A stretch of DNA of 11,340 nt from the NCBI GenBank assembly GCA_016870675.1, contig VGAU01000036.1, positions 1 to 11,340 on the forward strand, read 5' to 3'. Under the pieces are notes generated by a model, which did not search any database, had not been told where the DNA came from, and saw only the letters and a program-made list of their open reading frames with translations. Below, piece by piece: positions 1 through 6,946 of the stretch (its first letter is position 1; the number at the start of each line of letters is the position of its first letter). The stretch comes from Actinomycetota bacterium (GTDB lineage Bacteria; Actinomycetota; Humimicrobiia; Humimicrobiales; Humimicrobiaceae). The translations under genes were made by a program, and so were the position numbers.

Positions 1-64
1 CTATGAAGTTTTTACCGTCAACAAATCTTCTAAAAGCTATAGGAATTCTTACTTCCACAGCCAT
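1..64 (-). CDS. MoaD/ThiS-like sulfur carrier protein, N-terminal fragment (cut by window edge)
   Basis: Twenty-one codons are visible, reading MAVEVRIPIAFRRFVDGKNF and then I before the window ends. A short basic beta strand (VEVRIP), then a helix start with an R-R/K-F-x-D/G-G turn, is how many bacterial and archaeal MoaD-type ubiquitin-like proteins begin (compare the common pattern VRIPTPLRKLTGG). Such proteins carry a C-terminal Gly-Gly thiocarboxylate and donate sulfur for molybdopterin, tungstopterin or thiamine synthesis. The diagnostic C-terminus lies outside the window. The start is supported by an AGAAGG Shine-Dalgarno core 8 nt upstream of ATG. The gene lies 115 bp downstream of the alanine dehydrogenase on the same strand. 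Assignment rests on a short stretch and is tentative; a chance open frame is the main alternative, but the good ribosome binding site argues against it. Confidence 0.5.
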   Translation of the reverse strand, partial: MAVEVRIPIAFRRFVDGKNFI

Positions 65-179
65 TGATTTTACCTTCTATTAAAAATAAAAATGATAATA
101 GTTTTTAAATCATTAATAAATTTTATAAACATATTTAAGTTATAATTGAAAACTCATATTAATAATTAAAATAACTTAC

Positions 180-1256
180 TTATTTATATTCCATATAATA
201 TTTTTCCATACTAAGATCTTCTGCTACTTTTTTGCAAGTTATTTTACCCTTATATATATTTAAGCCACTCAGTAGCTCTTTATCTCTCTTAATATATGGA
301 AGGGTTAAGTTTGTGAGCGCAATAGTTGAAGTTTTTGGGAAAATACCAAGCATATTAGTTACACAGTAGTGTAGAACACCTTCTTCAATATATACAGGGT
401 CTTTATGTGTGGTAGGTCTAGCAGTTTCGATACTGCTTCCTTGATCAATATCTACTTCCACTATTACCGAGCCTTTTTTCATCTTTTTTACCATATCTCT
501 CCTGATAAGAATTGGTGTCCTTGCACCCCTTACATAAACTGCACTAATTAGTAGATCAGTTTTTTTGACTTCTTTTAAGATATTATGTTCAGACATAATA
601 AGTGTGGAGACATTTGAATCAAAGTAGCTTCCCATCTCTATTTCTCTAAGTTCGGAAATAAAGGGTGACATTATAGTAACTTTAGCTCCTAAACCTGCAG
701 CTATTTTAGCTGCACTTTTTGCTGCAACACCTGCGCCAAGTATTAAGACATAGCCTGGAAGTACACCTGATAGTCCACTAACCAGAAGACCTTCTCCTCC
801 AAAATTTATTCCAAGGTAATACGTCCCAACGATTGTAGCAACTCTGCCTGCAATTTCACTCATTGGAGCCAGTAGTGGAAAATGACCATCTTTTTCTATA
901 GTCTCATAAGCTATGCATACAGATTCTGAATCTATAAGTGCTTGAGTAAGTTTTTTATTTGATGATAAGTGAAGATAGGTAAAAATTATCTGGTCTTTTT
1001 TAATAAGTGGGTACTCTTTTTCAATAGGTTCTTTTACTTTAATTATCATTTCTGAAGATTCGTAAACTTCTTCAATGGTACTGCATATTTTAGCTCCTGC
1101 ATCTGTATATTCTTGATTGCTGTATTCACTTCCAAGCCCAGCACTATTTTGTATAAAAACTTCATTCCCACTGCCTACAAGCTCGTATGCACCACCGGGA
1201 GTTAAAGATACTCTATATTCGCTTTCTTTTATCTCTTTTGGAACCCCAATAATCAA
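180..1256 (-). CDS. ald: Alanine dehydrogenase family protein (possibly NADP-preferring)
   Basis: Alanine dehydrogenase reversibly deaminates L-alanine to pyruvate and ammonia in the cytoplasm. The 358-residue length is close to the usual 370. The N-terminus IGVPKEIK-x4-YRVSLTP is the family signature. Catalytic and pyruvate-binding residues are present: Arg15, Lys75 in VKEP, His96 in YLHL, Met132 in APMSEIAGR, Asp271 in DIDQG and Asn301. The Rossmann domain starts at about residue 170. Two features are unusual: the dinucleotide loop is GAGVAA (174-179) rather than GxGxxG, and the acidic residue ending beta-2, Asp198 in the Mycobacterium enzyme, is Ser197 (VTIMSP). Canonical DQGG and NMP motifs read DQGS and NML. 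The start is TTG, chosen because AGGAAGG lies 9 nt upstream and the family N-terminus begins there. It has its own strong promoter. Family membership is firm; the exact substrate and cofactor are less so. Confidence 0.88.
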   Translation of the reverse strand: MIIGVPKEIKESEYRVSLTPGGAYELVGSGNEVFIQNSAGLGSEYSNQEYTDAGAKICSTIEEVYESSEMIIKVKEPIEKEYPLIKKDQIIFTYLHLSSNKKLTQALIDSESVCIAYETIEKDGHFPLLAPMSEIAGRVATIVGTYYLGINFGGEGLLVSGLSGVLPGYVLILGAGVAAKSAAKIAAGLGAKVTIMSPFISELREIEMGSYFDSNVSTLIMSEHNILKEVKKTDLLISAVYVRGARTPILIRRDMVKKMKKGSVIVEVDIDQGSSIETARPTTHKDPVYIEEGVLHYCVTNMLGIFPKTSTIALTNLTLPYIKRDKELLSGLNIYKGKITCKKVAEDLSMEKYYMEYK

Positions 1257-1265
1257 CAGACTCTA

Positions 1266-1272
1266 CCTTCCT
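1266..1272 (-). promoter_or_regulatory. Ribosome binding site deciding the TTG start of ald
   Basis: On the minus strand the sequence AGGAAGG is followed by 9 nt and then TTG ATT ATT GGG. No ATG lies in frame nearby, and the protein family begins exactly here (I-G-V-P-K-E), so TTG is the start codon. Confidence 0.75.
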
Positions 1273-1349
1273 ATCAGTTTAGACTACATTGAAAAATTAA
1301 CTTAAAAAGCCAAAAAAACATTGTAATGGTCTTATGTTATACATTTAAT

Positions 1350-1378
1350 CTTATATCATAAACTGAATTGTCTGTCAA
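1350..1378 (-). promoter_or_regulatory. Near-consensus sigma-70 promoter of ald
   Basis: On the minus strand a perfect -35 box TTGACA (1378-1373) is followed by a 17-bp spacer and the -10 box TATAAG (1355-1350). The spacer ends in TGA, which adds the extended -10 element TGn. Transcription should begin near 1343, giving an untranslated leader of about 87 nt before the TTG start at 1256. I see no convincing riboswitch or attenuator fold in that leader. This makes ald, and perhaps the MoaD-like gene after it, a separate transcription unit from the hexokinase cassette upstream. It is the best promoter match I found in the window. Confidence 0.75.
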
Positions 1379-1479
1379 TCTTTTTAAAGATTTTACTGGA
1401 AATACAAAATGATAATGTATGTTGTATACGCAATGGTAACTTTTCTTTATTTCCACAAATATATTTTATCATAATGCTT

Positions 1480-1527
1480 TCATATATCATCCCACGCCCA
1501 AGGGGCGGGGAATTCCAAGTTAAACAT
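1480..1527 (-). other. 15-codon mini-ORF with a strong ribosome binding site (hypothetical)
   Basis: The minus strand carries TAGGAG (core AGGAG at 1541-1537), 9 nt of spacing, then ATG and the peptide MFNLEFPAPWAWDDI followed by TGA. The ribosome binding site is as good as that of any gene here. The peptide is rich in aromatic residues and contains two Trp codons, and most of its second half is encoded by the GC-rich hairpin at 1491-1510. It could be a translated small peptide, the relic of an inserted element, or chance. A longer overlapping frame at 1356-1628 starts with TTG, has no ribosome binding site and is not believed. I recognise no family. Confidence 0.25.
1491..1510 (-). repeat. 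GC-rich hairpin resembling an IS200/IS605 right-end structure
   Basis: The two arms pair as CCC + CGCCC against GGGCG + GGG with a 3-nt loop and one bulged base (A1494 on the plus strand, U on minus-strand RNA). Eight consecutive G-C pairs are striking in a 435-bp gap that is otherwise AT-rich. On the minus strand it reads GGAATTCCCCGCCC-CTT-GGGCGTGGG, which resembles the bulged hairpin found after tnpB at right ends of IS200/IS605 elements (also the 3' part of omega RNA). No tnpA or tnpB is present, so it would be a solo end or decayed copy. It is not a good intrinsic terminator, since no U-run follows directly on either strand. The rest of 1257-1691 holds the mini-ORF and the ald promoter; nothing else is evident. 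Confidence 0.45.
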
Positions 1528-1691
1528 GGTTTTTTTCTCCTAAAATATAAAATATAAATAATGTAAAAGTAACCTTTTCCCAAAATTTTTAATTTCTCCA
1601 GATAGTAAGTTTTCACTATTTCTACCAAAAATTATTTTTGTGGGATATTAAAAAACAAAATTTTCCATAGAAGCGTATCTTTCACAGTAAA

Positions 1692-3008
1692 TTAATTACA
1701 AAGTCCTGCTACTGTAGCACCTACTATAGTAGCATCATCAACTTTTTTTATTTCATAATAGTTTTGATCACCAAGTATTTTATTCATATAATACTCTACT
1801 CTAAAGCTAAAATTCTTAAGGTTATAAAAACTGCTGCCCTCGGCAATAATACAAACTGGACGGCAGGGATTTGCACCTTTCTCAGATTTTTTGATAGCAG
1901 AAGAAAGAACAATTGATGATAAAATGGCAGCCTTTTCAACCAGTCCGTCCAATAGATAATAAAACTTTATTATCTCGTCTTCATTTATAAACTTCATTGC
2001 TTCTAATAGCGAGTTTTCTTTGCTTGGTGGGTAACGAAAGAAATCGCTTATATATTGAGTATCCAAATTGGATATTCCTGCTTTAGCTAAAAAATCTGTT
2101 GTAAAAAGTTCTTCCTTTAGAGCAGCTTTTACAGTCTCGATTACCAATCCACCTAAATAGGCTCCTGACATCATTTTTTCAAAAGTATACATGCCCGGAT
2201 CAAGAGTTTTACTATCAAATTCATAATCTACATCACCTCTTGGACCCTTAGCGAAATTGCCAGCTTCAATATTTACTATCTGATAATCATCCGGGTTTAA
2301 AGTCATTACTGAATCTTTTCTAATATTCCTATTCTGTTCTATATAACAACTATTCATTCCTGTGCCCAAAACAAAACCTATATAACTATCAAACTCCCTG
2401 TTTTGAAAAGCTGATACGCCTGATAAAAGTGTAGCAACTGTATCATTTAAAATTACTATCTTTTTTTCTTCATTTATTCCGAATTCTTTAATAGCGCTTT
2501 TAAGATTTTCACCAATTAATTCCCCTTCAACTTCCTTGGCTTTGATCTCCTTACACCATCTAACAAGTCTCCCATCTTTATTTGGAAAAATCTCAGAAGG
2601 GTATGAAAATATAAAAGCAATGCTGTCACTTTCATTTAATATATCTTTTATAAAACTCGCTATATAATTAAAAAATTCATTCTTGCTAACTTCGTAATTT
2701 AAACCCGGCATTTTATACTGATTATAATTATTTATAACAGGCATAAAGTCACTATTGAAATGCACAACAGCTTTTCTAAAATTTGTCCCTCCAGCATCAA
2801 GAACTATAACTGGCTTATTTATCAAGACCTTTCTCTCGAATTTAATAAATGTAGGAAACATTTTCAATGAACTGGGTTCATTTACCAGACCTTTTTGCAT
2901 TTCATCTAAAAAGTACATTACATATTTTTCTATGTCTATGTTTTTCACATGCATATTGTGTTTGAATAAGAATTCATCAACACTCTTTTTTAAGACAGTA
3001 TTATTCAT
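1692..3008 (-). CDS. Hexokinase family sugar kinase (eukaryote-type fold)
   Basis: Hexokinases transfer phosphate from ATP to the 6-hydroxyl of glucose or related hexoses in the cytoplasm. From the ATG chosen here the protein has 438 residues, about the size of a single eukaryotic hexokinase domain. Motifs appear in family order: phosphate-1 loop DAGGTNFR (71-78), FSYP (134-137), RWCK (150-153, where yeast has RWTK), LNDTVATL with the catalytic Asp at 189, GTGMN (215-219), a substrate-contacting Glu in IEAGNF (248), FEKMMSGAYLG with Glu277, and AEGSSF near the C-terminus (389-394). An in-frame TTG 27 nt earlier is possible but has no ribosome binding site; ATG at 3008 has a weak AGG close by. 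Most bacteria use ROK or Glk glucokinases instead, so this type is uncommon and may have been acquired. It ends a same-strand run with deoC and the TIM-barrel gene. Sugar specificity is not readable from sequence. Confidence 0.82.
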   Translation of the reverse strand: MNNTVLKKSVDEFLFKHNMHVKNIDIEKYVMYFLDEMQKGLVNEPSSLKMFPTFIKFERKVLINKPVIVLDAGGTNFRKAVVHFNSDFMPVINNYNQYKMPGLNYEVSKNEFFNYIASFIKDILNESDSIAFIFSYPSEIFPNKDGRLVRWCKEIKAKEVEGELIGENLKSAIKEFGINEEKKIVILNDTVATLLSGVSAFQNREFDSYIGFVLGTGMNSCYIEQNRNIRKDSVMTLNPDDYQIVNIEAGNFAKGPRGDVDYEFDSKTLDPGMYTFEKMMSGAYLGGLVIETVKAALKEELFTTDFLAKAGISNLDTQYISDFFRYPPSKENSLLEAMKFINEDEIIKFYYLLDGLVEKAAILSSIVLSSAIKKSEKGANPCRPVCIIAEGSSFYNLKNFSFRVEYYMNKILGDQNYYEIKKVDDATIVGATVAGLCN

Positions 3009-3058
3009 AATCCTAAAATCTAAAAAATAAATCAAACTGAGATCTAAATAAATTAAAA

Positions 3059-3964
3059 TTATATAAGATAAGTTAAGATCAGCTTCTTAGCTAATAATAT
3101 ACCCTGCTCTATATTCTCTTCGTCCTTTTCCCATCCCCTATCTTCGTGTTCAATGCTGATTACTCCATCATAATTAATTTCATATAAGGCTCTTATGTAT
3201 TTTTTCCAATCAATATCCCCCATACCAGCAATTTTATCTTCGTAAAAGCCAAATCCGTAAATACCTTTGTAAGCAAGTTTTTCAGGAAGCATTTTTGTAT
3301 CCTTTGCATGCGTATGGAATATTTTTTCCTTGAAATCATATACTGCTTTCACATAATCAATCTGCTGCCAAACAAGGTGTGATGGATCAAAATTAAGCCC
3401 AATGTAATCAGATTTTATTAGCTCGAACATTTTATCCCAGATTTCAGGGGAACGGGCTATATTGTGGCCTCCAGGCCATCTATCCGCCCATAGCATCGGA
3501 CAGTTCTCTATAGCAATTTTTATGCCATTGTCCTCTGCAAATTTAACAATATCTGTAAAAATATCTTTATACATTTTTAAATTATAATCATCATTCTCAT
3601 CTTTATTCCTGCCGACAAATGTTCCAACAACACCAACTCCAAGTTTATTTGCTACACCTATTACTTTCTTTAAATGTACTATATTAAAATCCCTTTTTTC
3701 TGGATCCGGGTCAAGGTAATTGGGATAATATGCAAGTGAAGATATTTCAATTTTGTTTTTTCTTAATACATCATTTATTTTATCTATAGTTCCTTTATCC
3801 AGTATATCCACATCAATATGTGTAACACCTGCATATCTTCTTTTTTCAAATTTCTTTGGCCAGCAGGGTATTTCAATGTTTTCAAAATCATTTTGTGCTG
3901 CCCATTCAATAAGTTCCTCAAATTTCCTCTCAGGAAAACATGCAGTTAAAAATCCTATTTTCAT
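3059..3964 (-). CDS. Sugar phosphate isomerase/epimerase-like TIM barrel protein
   Basis: This is a 301-residue member of the xylose-isomerase-like TIM-barrel superfamily (AP endonuclease 2 fold), which includes IolE, IolI and ketose epimerases. The N-terminus MKIGFLTACFPE and the strand-end pattern fit a complete barrel. Probable divalent-metal ligands are in the expected order: Glu153 (AIENCP), Asp193 and His196 (NFDPSHL), His219 (HTHAKD) and Glu272 (IEHED). This pattern supports an isomerase or epimerase rather than a DNA repair enzyme. The true substrate is unknown. It lies 53 bp after deoC and about 50 bp before the hexokinase start, probably in one transcript. The ribosome binding site is weak (AGAG). 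Its context suggests it reshapes a sugar or sugar phosphate that is then phosphorylated or cleaved by the neighbours. The family is secure, the reaction is not. Confidence 0.8.
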   Translation of the reverse strand: MKIGFLTACFPERKFEELIEWAAQNDFENIEIPCWPKKFEKRRYAGVTHIDVDILDKGTIDKINDVLRKNKIEISSLAYYPNYLDPDPEKRDFNIVHLKKVIGVANKLGVGVVGTFVGRNKDENDDYNLKMYKDIFTDIVKFAEDNGIKIAIENCPMLWADRWPGGHNIARSPEIWDKMFELIKSDYIGLNFDPSHLVWQQIDYVKAVYDFKEKIFHTHAKDTKMLPEKLAYKGIYGFGFYEDKIAGMGDIDWKKYIRALYEINYDGVISIEHEDRGWEKDEENIEQGILLAKKLILTYLI

Positions 3965-4017
3965 TTTTGTCTCTTTTTAAAAATTTTTTTAACATTTTTA
4001 AAACTTTTGCTGCTCTT

Positions 4018-4683
4018 TTATTTAAGCCTTTCCAGAATACCAACTGTTGCCGTAGCCCCAAAACGGGAACATCCTAATTTCTTTATCTCAATTGCACGTT
4101 CCAATGTTCTAACTCCGCCAGCAGCTTTTATTTTAATTTCTGGCTTTGCATATTTTCGCATCAATTTGAGATCTGGATCAGTTGCACCAACAGTTCCAAA
4201 ACCTGTTGAAGTTTTAACATAATCTACATTTAATTCATTGCAAATTTTGCAAGCATTAATTTTCTGGCTATCATCAAGATAACAATTCTCAAAAATTACC
4301 TTTACTATAATACCATGTTTATGGGTTAATTCTGTTACTGCTCTCAGATCTTCTTTGACATATTCTAGGTTATTAGATCTTAACTTGCCGATGTTTAAAA
4401 CTACATCCAGCTCCACAGCACCATTTCTAATAGCTTCCTCAGCTTCAAATACTTTTACTGACGTTGTAGTGGTTCCATGAGGAAATCCTATAACTGTTGT
4501 AGTTAGTACGTTTGAACTTTCCAGCGTCTTCTTAGCAAGTTTCACATCACTGGGTCTAACACAAACTGATGCGACTTTGTATTCCATAGCGATCTTACAG
4601 CCTTCAATAATTTCAACATCTGTTAAGGTAGGATTTAATAGAGAGTGATCAATCATTGAAGCTATTTCTTCATAAGTTACCAT
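4018..4683 (-). CDS. deoC: Deoxyribose-phosphate aldolase
   Basis: DeoC reversibly cleaves 2-deoxy-D-ribose 5-phosphate to acetaldehyde and glyceraldehyde 3-phosphate through a Schiff base. The protein has 221 residues, usual for the short bacterial form. It begins with the family pattern IDHSLLNPTLTD. Catalytic residues are visible: Asp93 in ELDVVLN, the Schiff-base Lys157 in VKTSTGFG, and Lys186 in IKAAGGVRT. The phosphate-binding GA-T segment near 209-215 is present. The start ATG has GGGAG 6 nt upstream. No nucleoside phosphorylase or phosphopentomutase is nearby, so ordinary deoxynucleoside salvage is not indicated; instead the gene sits with a sugar isomerase-like protein and a hexokinase. 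Some DeoC homologues act on other sugar phosphates, so the natural substrate here is open. Upstream lies a 174-bp AT-rich spacer in which I found no strong promoter. Confidence 0.93.
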   Translation of the reverse strand: MVTYEEIASMIDHSLLNPTLTDVEIIEGCKIAMEYKVASVCVRPSDVKLAKKTLESSNVLTTTVIGFPHGTTTTSVKVFEAEEAIRNGAVELDVVLNIGKLRSNNLEYVKEDLRAVTELTHKHGIIVKVIFENCYLDDSQKINACKICNELNVDYVKTSTGFGTVGATDPDLKLMRKYAKPEIKIKAAGGVRTLERAIEIKKLGCSRFGATATVGILERLK

Positions 4684-4832
4684 ATTATCTCCCTTGTAAT
4701 ATTTTTTTAAATGATTGTATATAGTACGAACAAAAAAAATAATAAAAATTAAATTTTTACAAAACCCTTTAAATCACATAGTAATTACAATAGTTAAAAA
4801 TTTAATTAATTCAAATCAAACAATTTCTAATA

Positions 4833-4848
4833 ATAATAATATTATTAT
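4833..4848. repeat. 16-bp perfect AT-only palindrome after the 2-hydroxyacid dehydrogenase
   Basis: ATAATAATATTATTAT reads the same on both strands. It lies 10 bp past the stop codon of the dehydrogenase gene, in a 174-bp spacer. It could fold as a weak hairpin, but lacks G-C pairs and a following U-run, so I do not call it a terminator. In such AT-rich DNA it may be chance. Confidence 0.3.
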
Positions 4849-4857
4849 AAATAAAAC

Positions 4858-5817
4858 CTATACTATGTAGGTAAGTTCTTCGCCGTTAATATATGCCTTG
4901 ATCTGGTCCGCAATCCAGTCTATAAGTCTTTGCCTTGATTCCCTTGTTGACCATGCTGAGTGAGACGTCACAATTAAATTCTTAACCTCATTGTCAAGCA
5001 AAGGATTGCCTTCAGTTGGTGGTTCTTTTAACAAAACATCAAAGCCCGCACCAGCAATCAATCCTGAATTCAAAGCGTTTGCCAGGTCATTCTCATTTAC
5101 AATTCCGCCTCTTGCAGTATTTATTAAAATTGCAGACCTTTTCATTTTCTTAAAGGCTTTTTCATCTATTAAATTCCTGGTGCTTTCAGTTAAAGGACAA
5201 CATAACACAACAATGTCAGATTCTCTCAAGATATCATCAATTGAATAATTCTTATACCCAGATTTTGAAATATCAACAATATCGTATGCCAAGACTTTCA
5301 TTCTGAAACTTTCTGCAACCCTTGCAACTTCACGGCCAATGGATCCGAATCCAATAATTCCAATTTTTTTCTGATAAAGTTCGAAAGTTGGGTATAAAAG
5401 TAAATCAAATGTATTTGATTTTTGCCACAAGCCCTCTTTAACTGCAGTATCATATTCTCGCAATTTAGTTGCAAAAGCCAAAGTTAAGGCAAAAATATGT
5501 TGAGTAACTGAATACTTTGCATAATCAGCTATATTAGTAACACGTACTCCATAATCCTTTGCAGCCTGGATGTCTATATTGTTATAACCGGTTGCTGCTT
5601 CACATATGTATTTAAGTTTCGGAACCAGCTGACTAATTCTTTCTCTAGTCATATGCATTTTATGGGCAATAATTATGTCTACATCCTCGCAATAAGGCAT
5701 TGGGTCATCAGCAATTGCTAACTGGTAAGCTGAATAATCGCCTAAAGCTTCTAATTTACTATAATTAATATCATTATTTAAAGTAACCAGGTGGGATTCA
5801 AGAAAAACTATTTTCAT
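4858..5817 (-). CDS. D-2-hydroxyacid dehydrogenase (NAD-type)
   Basis: These enzymes reduce 2-oxoacids to D-2-hydroxyacids: glyoxylate or hydroxypyruvate, pyruvate, or other oxoacids depending on the member. At 319 residues it has the normal length without a regulatory domain. The nucleotide-binding loop is GFGSIG (156-161), and the acidic residue ending beta-2 is Asp179 (VLAYD), which favours NAD over NADP. The catalytic triad is Arg236 in NTARGG, Glu265 in LLKEPP and His286 in TSHSAW. The N-terminal catalytic domain has CEAATGYNNID (72-82), typical of the glycerate dehydrogenase branch. ATG at 5817 has the good ribosome binding site GAGGTG about 8 nt upstream. It precedes deoC on the same strand after a 174-bp gap. 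Possible roles are glycerate or D-lactate formation; substrate cannot be fixed from sequence. Confidence 0.87.
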   Translation of the reverse strand: MKIVFLESHLVTLNNDINYSKLEALGDYSAYQLAIADDPMPYCEDVDIIIAHKMHMTRERISQLVPKLKYICEAATGYNNIDIQAAKDYGVRVTNIADYAKYSVTQHIFALTLAFATKLREYDTAVKEGLWQKSNTFDLLLYPTFELYQKKIGIIGFGSIGREVARVAESFRMKVLAYDIVDISKSGYKNYSIDDILRESDIVVLCCPLTESTRNLIDEKAFKKMKRSAILINTARGGIVNENDLANALNSGLIAGAGFDVLLKEPPTEGNPLLDNEVKNLIVTSHSAWSTRESRQRLIDWIADQIKAYINGEELTYIV

Positions 5818-5856
5818 TAAATAGCACCTCTTTCTTTATATGAAGTTGGACTTTAA

Positions 5857-5876
5857 AAATAAATTATAATTTATTT
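5857..5876. repeat. 20-bp perfect palindrome upstream of the 2-hydroxyacid dehydrogenase
   Basis: AAATAAATTATAATTTATTT is a perfect palindrome 39 bp before the start codon at 5817, with a TATAAT in its centre on the minus strand. It could be an operator overlapping the -10 box of a promoter for the cassette, but I see no good -35 box 16-18 bp upstream. It is made only of A and T and may be chance in this spacer (5818-5986), which otherwise contains no clear gene. Confidence 0.35.
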
Positions 5877-5986
5877 ACTTTTATTTCTTTACATATAAGG
5901 TATTATCAGCTGTTTTTTTAAAACAATCACTAACACCTTTATCTATTTTATAATTTATTATGATTTACCTACTGCATTTTGTTTAA

Positions 5987-6844
5987 TTAGTTCTTTATAT
6001 ATTTTTTCAGCATCTCATCAAACTTTTCCTTTTCCTCTGAAAGTACTGAATAGGTGTGCTCAGGTGCTGGGAATCTTACTGCTTGTACGTCATCAACATA
6101 TTCTTTTATTGCATTGATAATAACCTCCGCAACATTAGCATATTTCTTTACAAACTTTGGTGTAAATGCTGCAAAGTAACCTAACATATCTCCACAAATT
6201 AGAATCTGGCCATCAACATCTGCACCTGCACCTATCCCAAGTACAGGAATAGTTAGTATTTTTGTTATTGCTTCTGCTAATTCAGGTGGTATTGCCTCAA
6301 CAAGCAGCATTTTTGCTCCTGCTTCCTGAACAGCTATAGCATCTAGAATTACAGCTTCTGCAGATTCTGCAGTTCTACCCTGTGCTTTAAATCCACCCAG
6401 AACTCCTGATGATTGCGGGGTCAAACCAATGTGCCCGATTACCACTATTCCGGCATCAGCTATTGCTCTTATTCTTGATGCTATTCTTACACCACCTTCC
6501 AACTTAATTGAGTCAACATTGGCTTCTTTAACAAATCTTACTGCATTAGCAACTGCATAAGCGTCTGAAGTATGATAGCTTCCGAAAGGCATATCACCAA
6601 CTATAAATACATTTGGTGCTCCTCTTCTAACAGCTTTGCAATGAATTATGCATTCATCCATTCTCACCGAAACAGTACCATCGTAACCATAAACAACCAT
6701 TCCAAGTGAGTCGCCAATCAAGATCATATCAATACCTGCAGCCTCTGCAAAACTTGCTAATGGATAGTCGTAAGCTGTCATCCAGGTTATTTTTGTTCCT
6801 GCTTTTTTCATTTCATAAAAATCCCATATACTCTTTTTCTTCAT
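5987..6844 (-). CDS. panB: 3-methyl-2-oxobutanoate (ketopantoate) hydroxymethyltransferase
   Basis: PanB transfers a hydroxymethyl group from 5,10-methylene-tetrahydrofolate to 2-oxoisovalerate, the first committed step of pantothenate and hence coenzyme A synthesis. The 285-residue protein is of standard length. Mg-binding Asp45 (GDSLGMV), Asp84 (GDMPFGSY) and Glu116 (KLEGG) are present, as are His138 (GHIGLTPQ) and the catalytic Glu183 (LVEAIP). The GIGAG loop at 203-207 and the C-terminal FPAPEHTY segment also match. ATG is preceded by AAAGGA at normal spacing. panC, panD and panE are not in the window, so panB stands alone between an acyl-CoA module (102 bp upstream) and a sugar cassette (169 bp downstream). 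No residue suggests loss of function. Confidence 0.95.
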   Translation of the reverse strand: MKKKSIWDFYEMKKAGTKITWMTAYDYPLASFAEAAGIDMILIGDSLGMVVYGYDGTVSVRMDECIIHCKAVRRGAPNVFIVGDMPFGSYHTSDAYAVANAVRFVKEANVDSIKLEGGVRIASRIRAIADAGIVVIGHIGLTPQSSGVLGGFKAQGRTAESAEAVILDAIAVQEAGAKMLLVEAIPPELAEAITKILTIPVLGIGAGADVDGQILICGDMLGYFAAFTPKFVKKYANVAEVIINAIKEYVDDVQAVRFPAPEHTYSVLSEEKEKFDEMLKKYIKN

Positions 6845-6946
6845 TTTTATTCCTTTCTTTACTTGTTAATTTAGGTTTACATTTATGCGTTTTAAAATAA
6901 AATTAAATTTAAATTAATTTAGAATTACCCACTATTTATCGCTCTG

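Noticed and set aside
1257..1343. Riboswitch in the ald leader
   Set aside because: The leader of about 87 nt is AT-rich and shows no paired conserved elements of known classes such as glycine or lysine riboswitches.
1491..1510. GC-rich hairpin as an intrinsic terminator of the hexokinase cassette
   Set aside because: No U-run follows the stem on the minus strand; on the plus strand the T-run begins about 18 nt later.
1356..1628. 90-residue open frame on the minus strand
   Set aside because: It starts with TTG without a ribosome binding site, runs through the GC-rich hairpin and the ald -35 box, and resembles no family I know.
4007..4222. Plus-strand open frames opposite deoC and the other metabolic genes
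   Set aside because: They are antisense to well-supported genes with intact catalytic motifs, and their products are low-complexity Ser/Phe-rich shadows.
4684..4760. Operator of the LacI/CcpA type near GTACTATATAC upstream of deoC
   Set aside because: Only short imperfect symmetry and no match to the cre pattern; not distinguishable from chance.
5889..5971. Minus-strand open stretch of about 27 codons downstream of panB
   Set aside because: No start codon of the usual kind and no ribosome binding site; the length is expected by chance.
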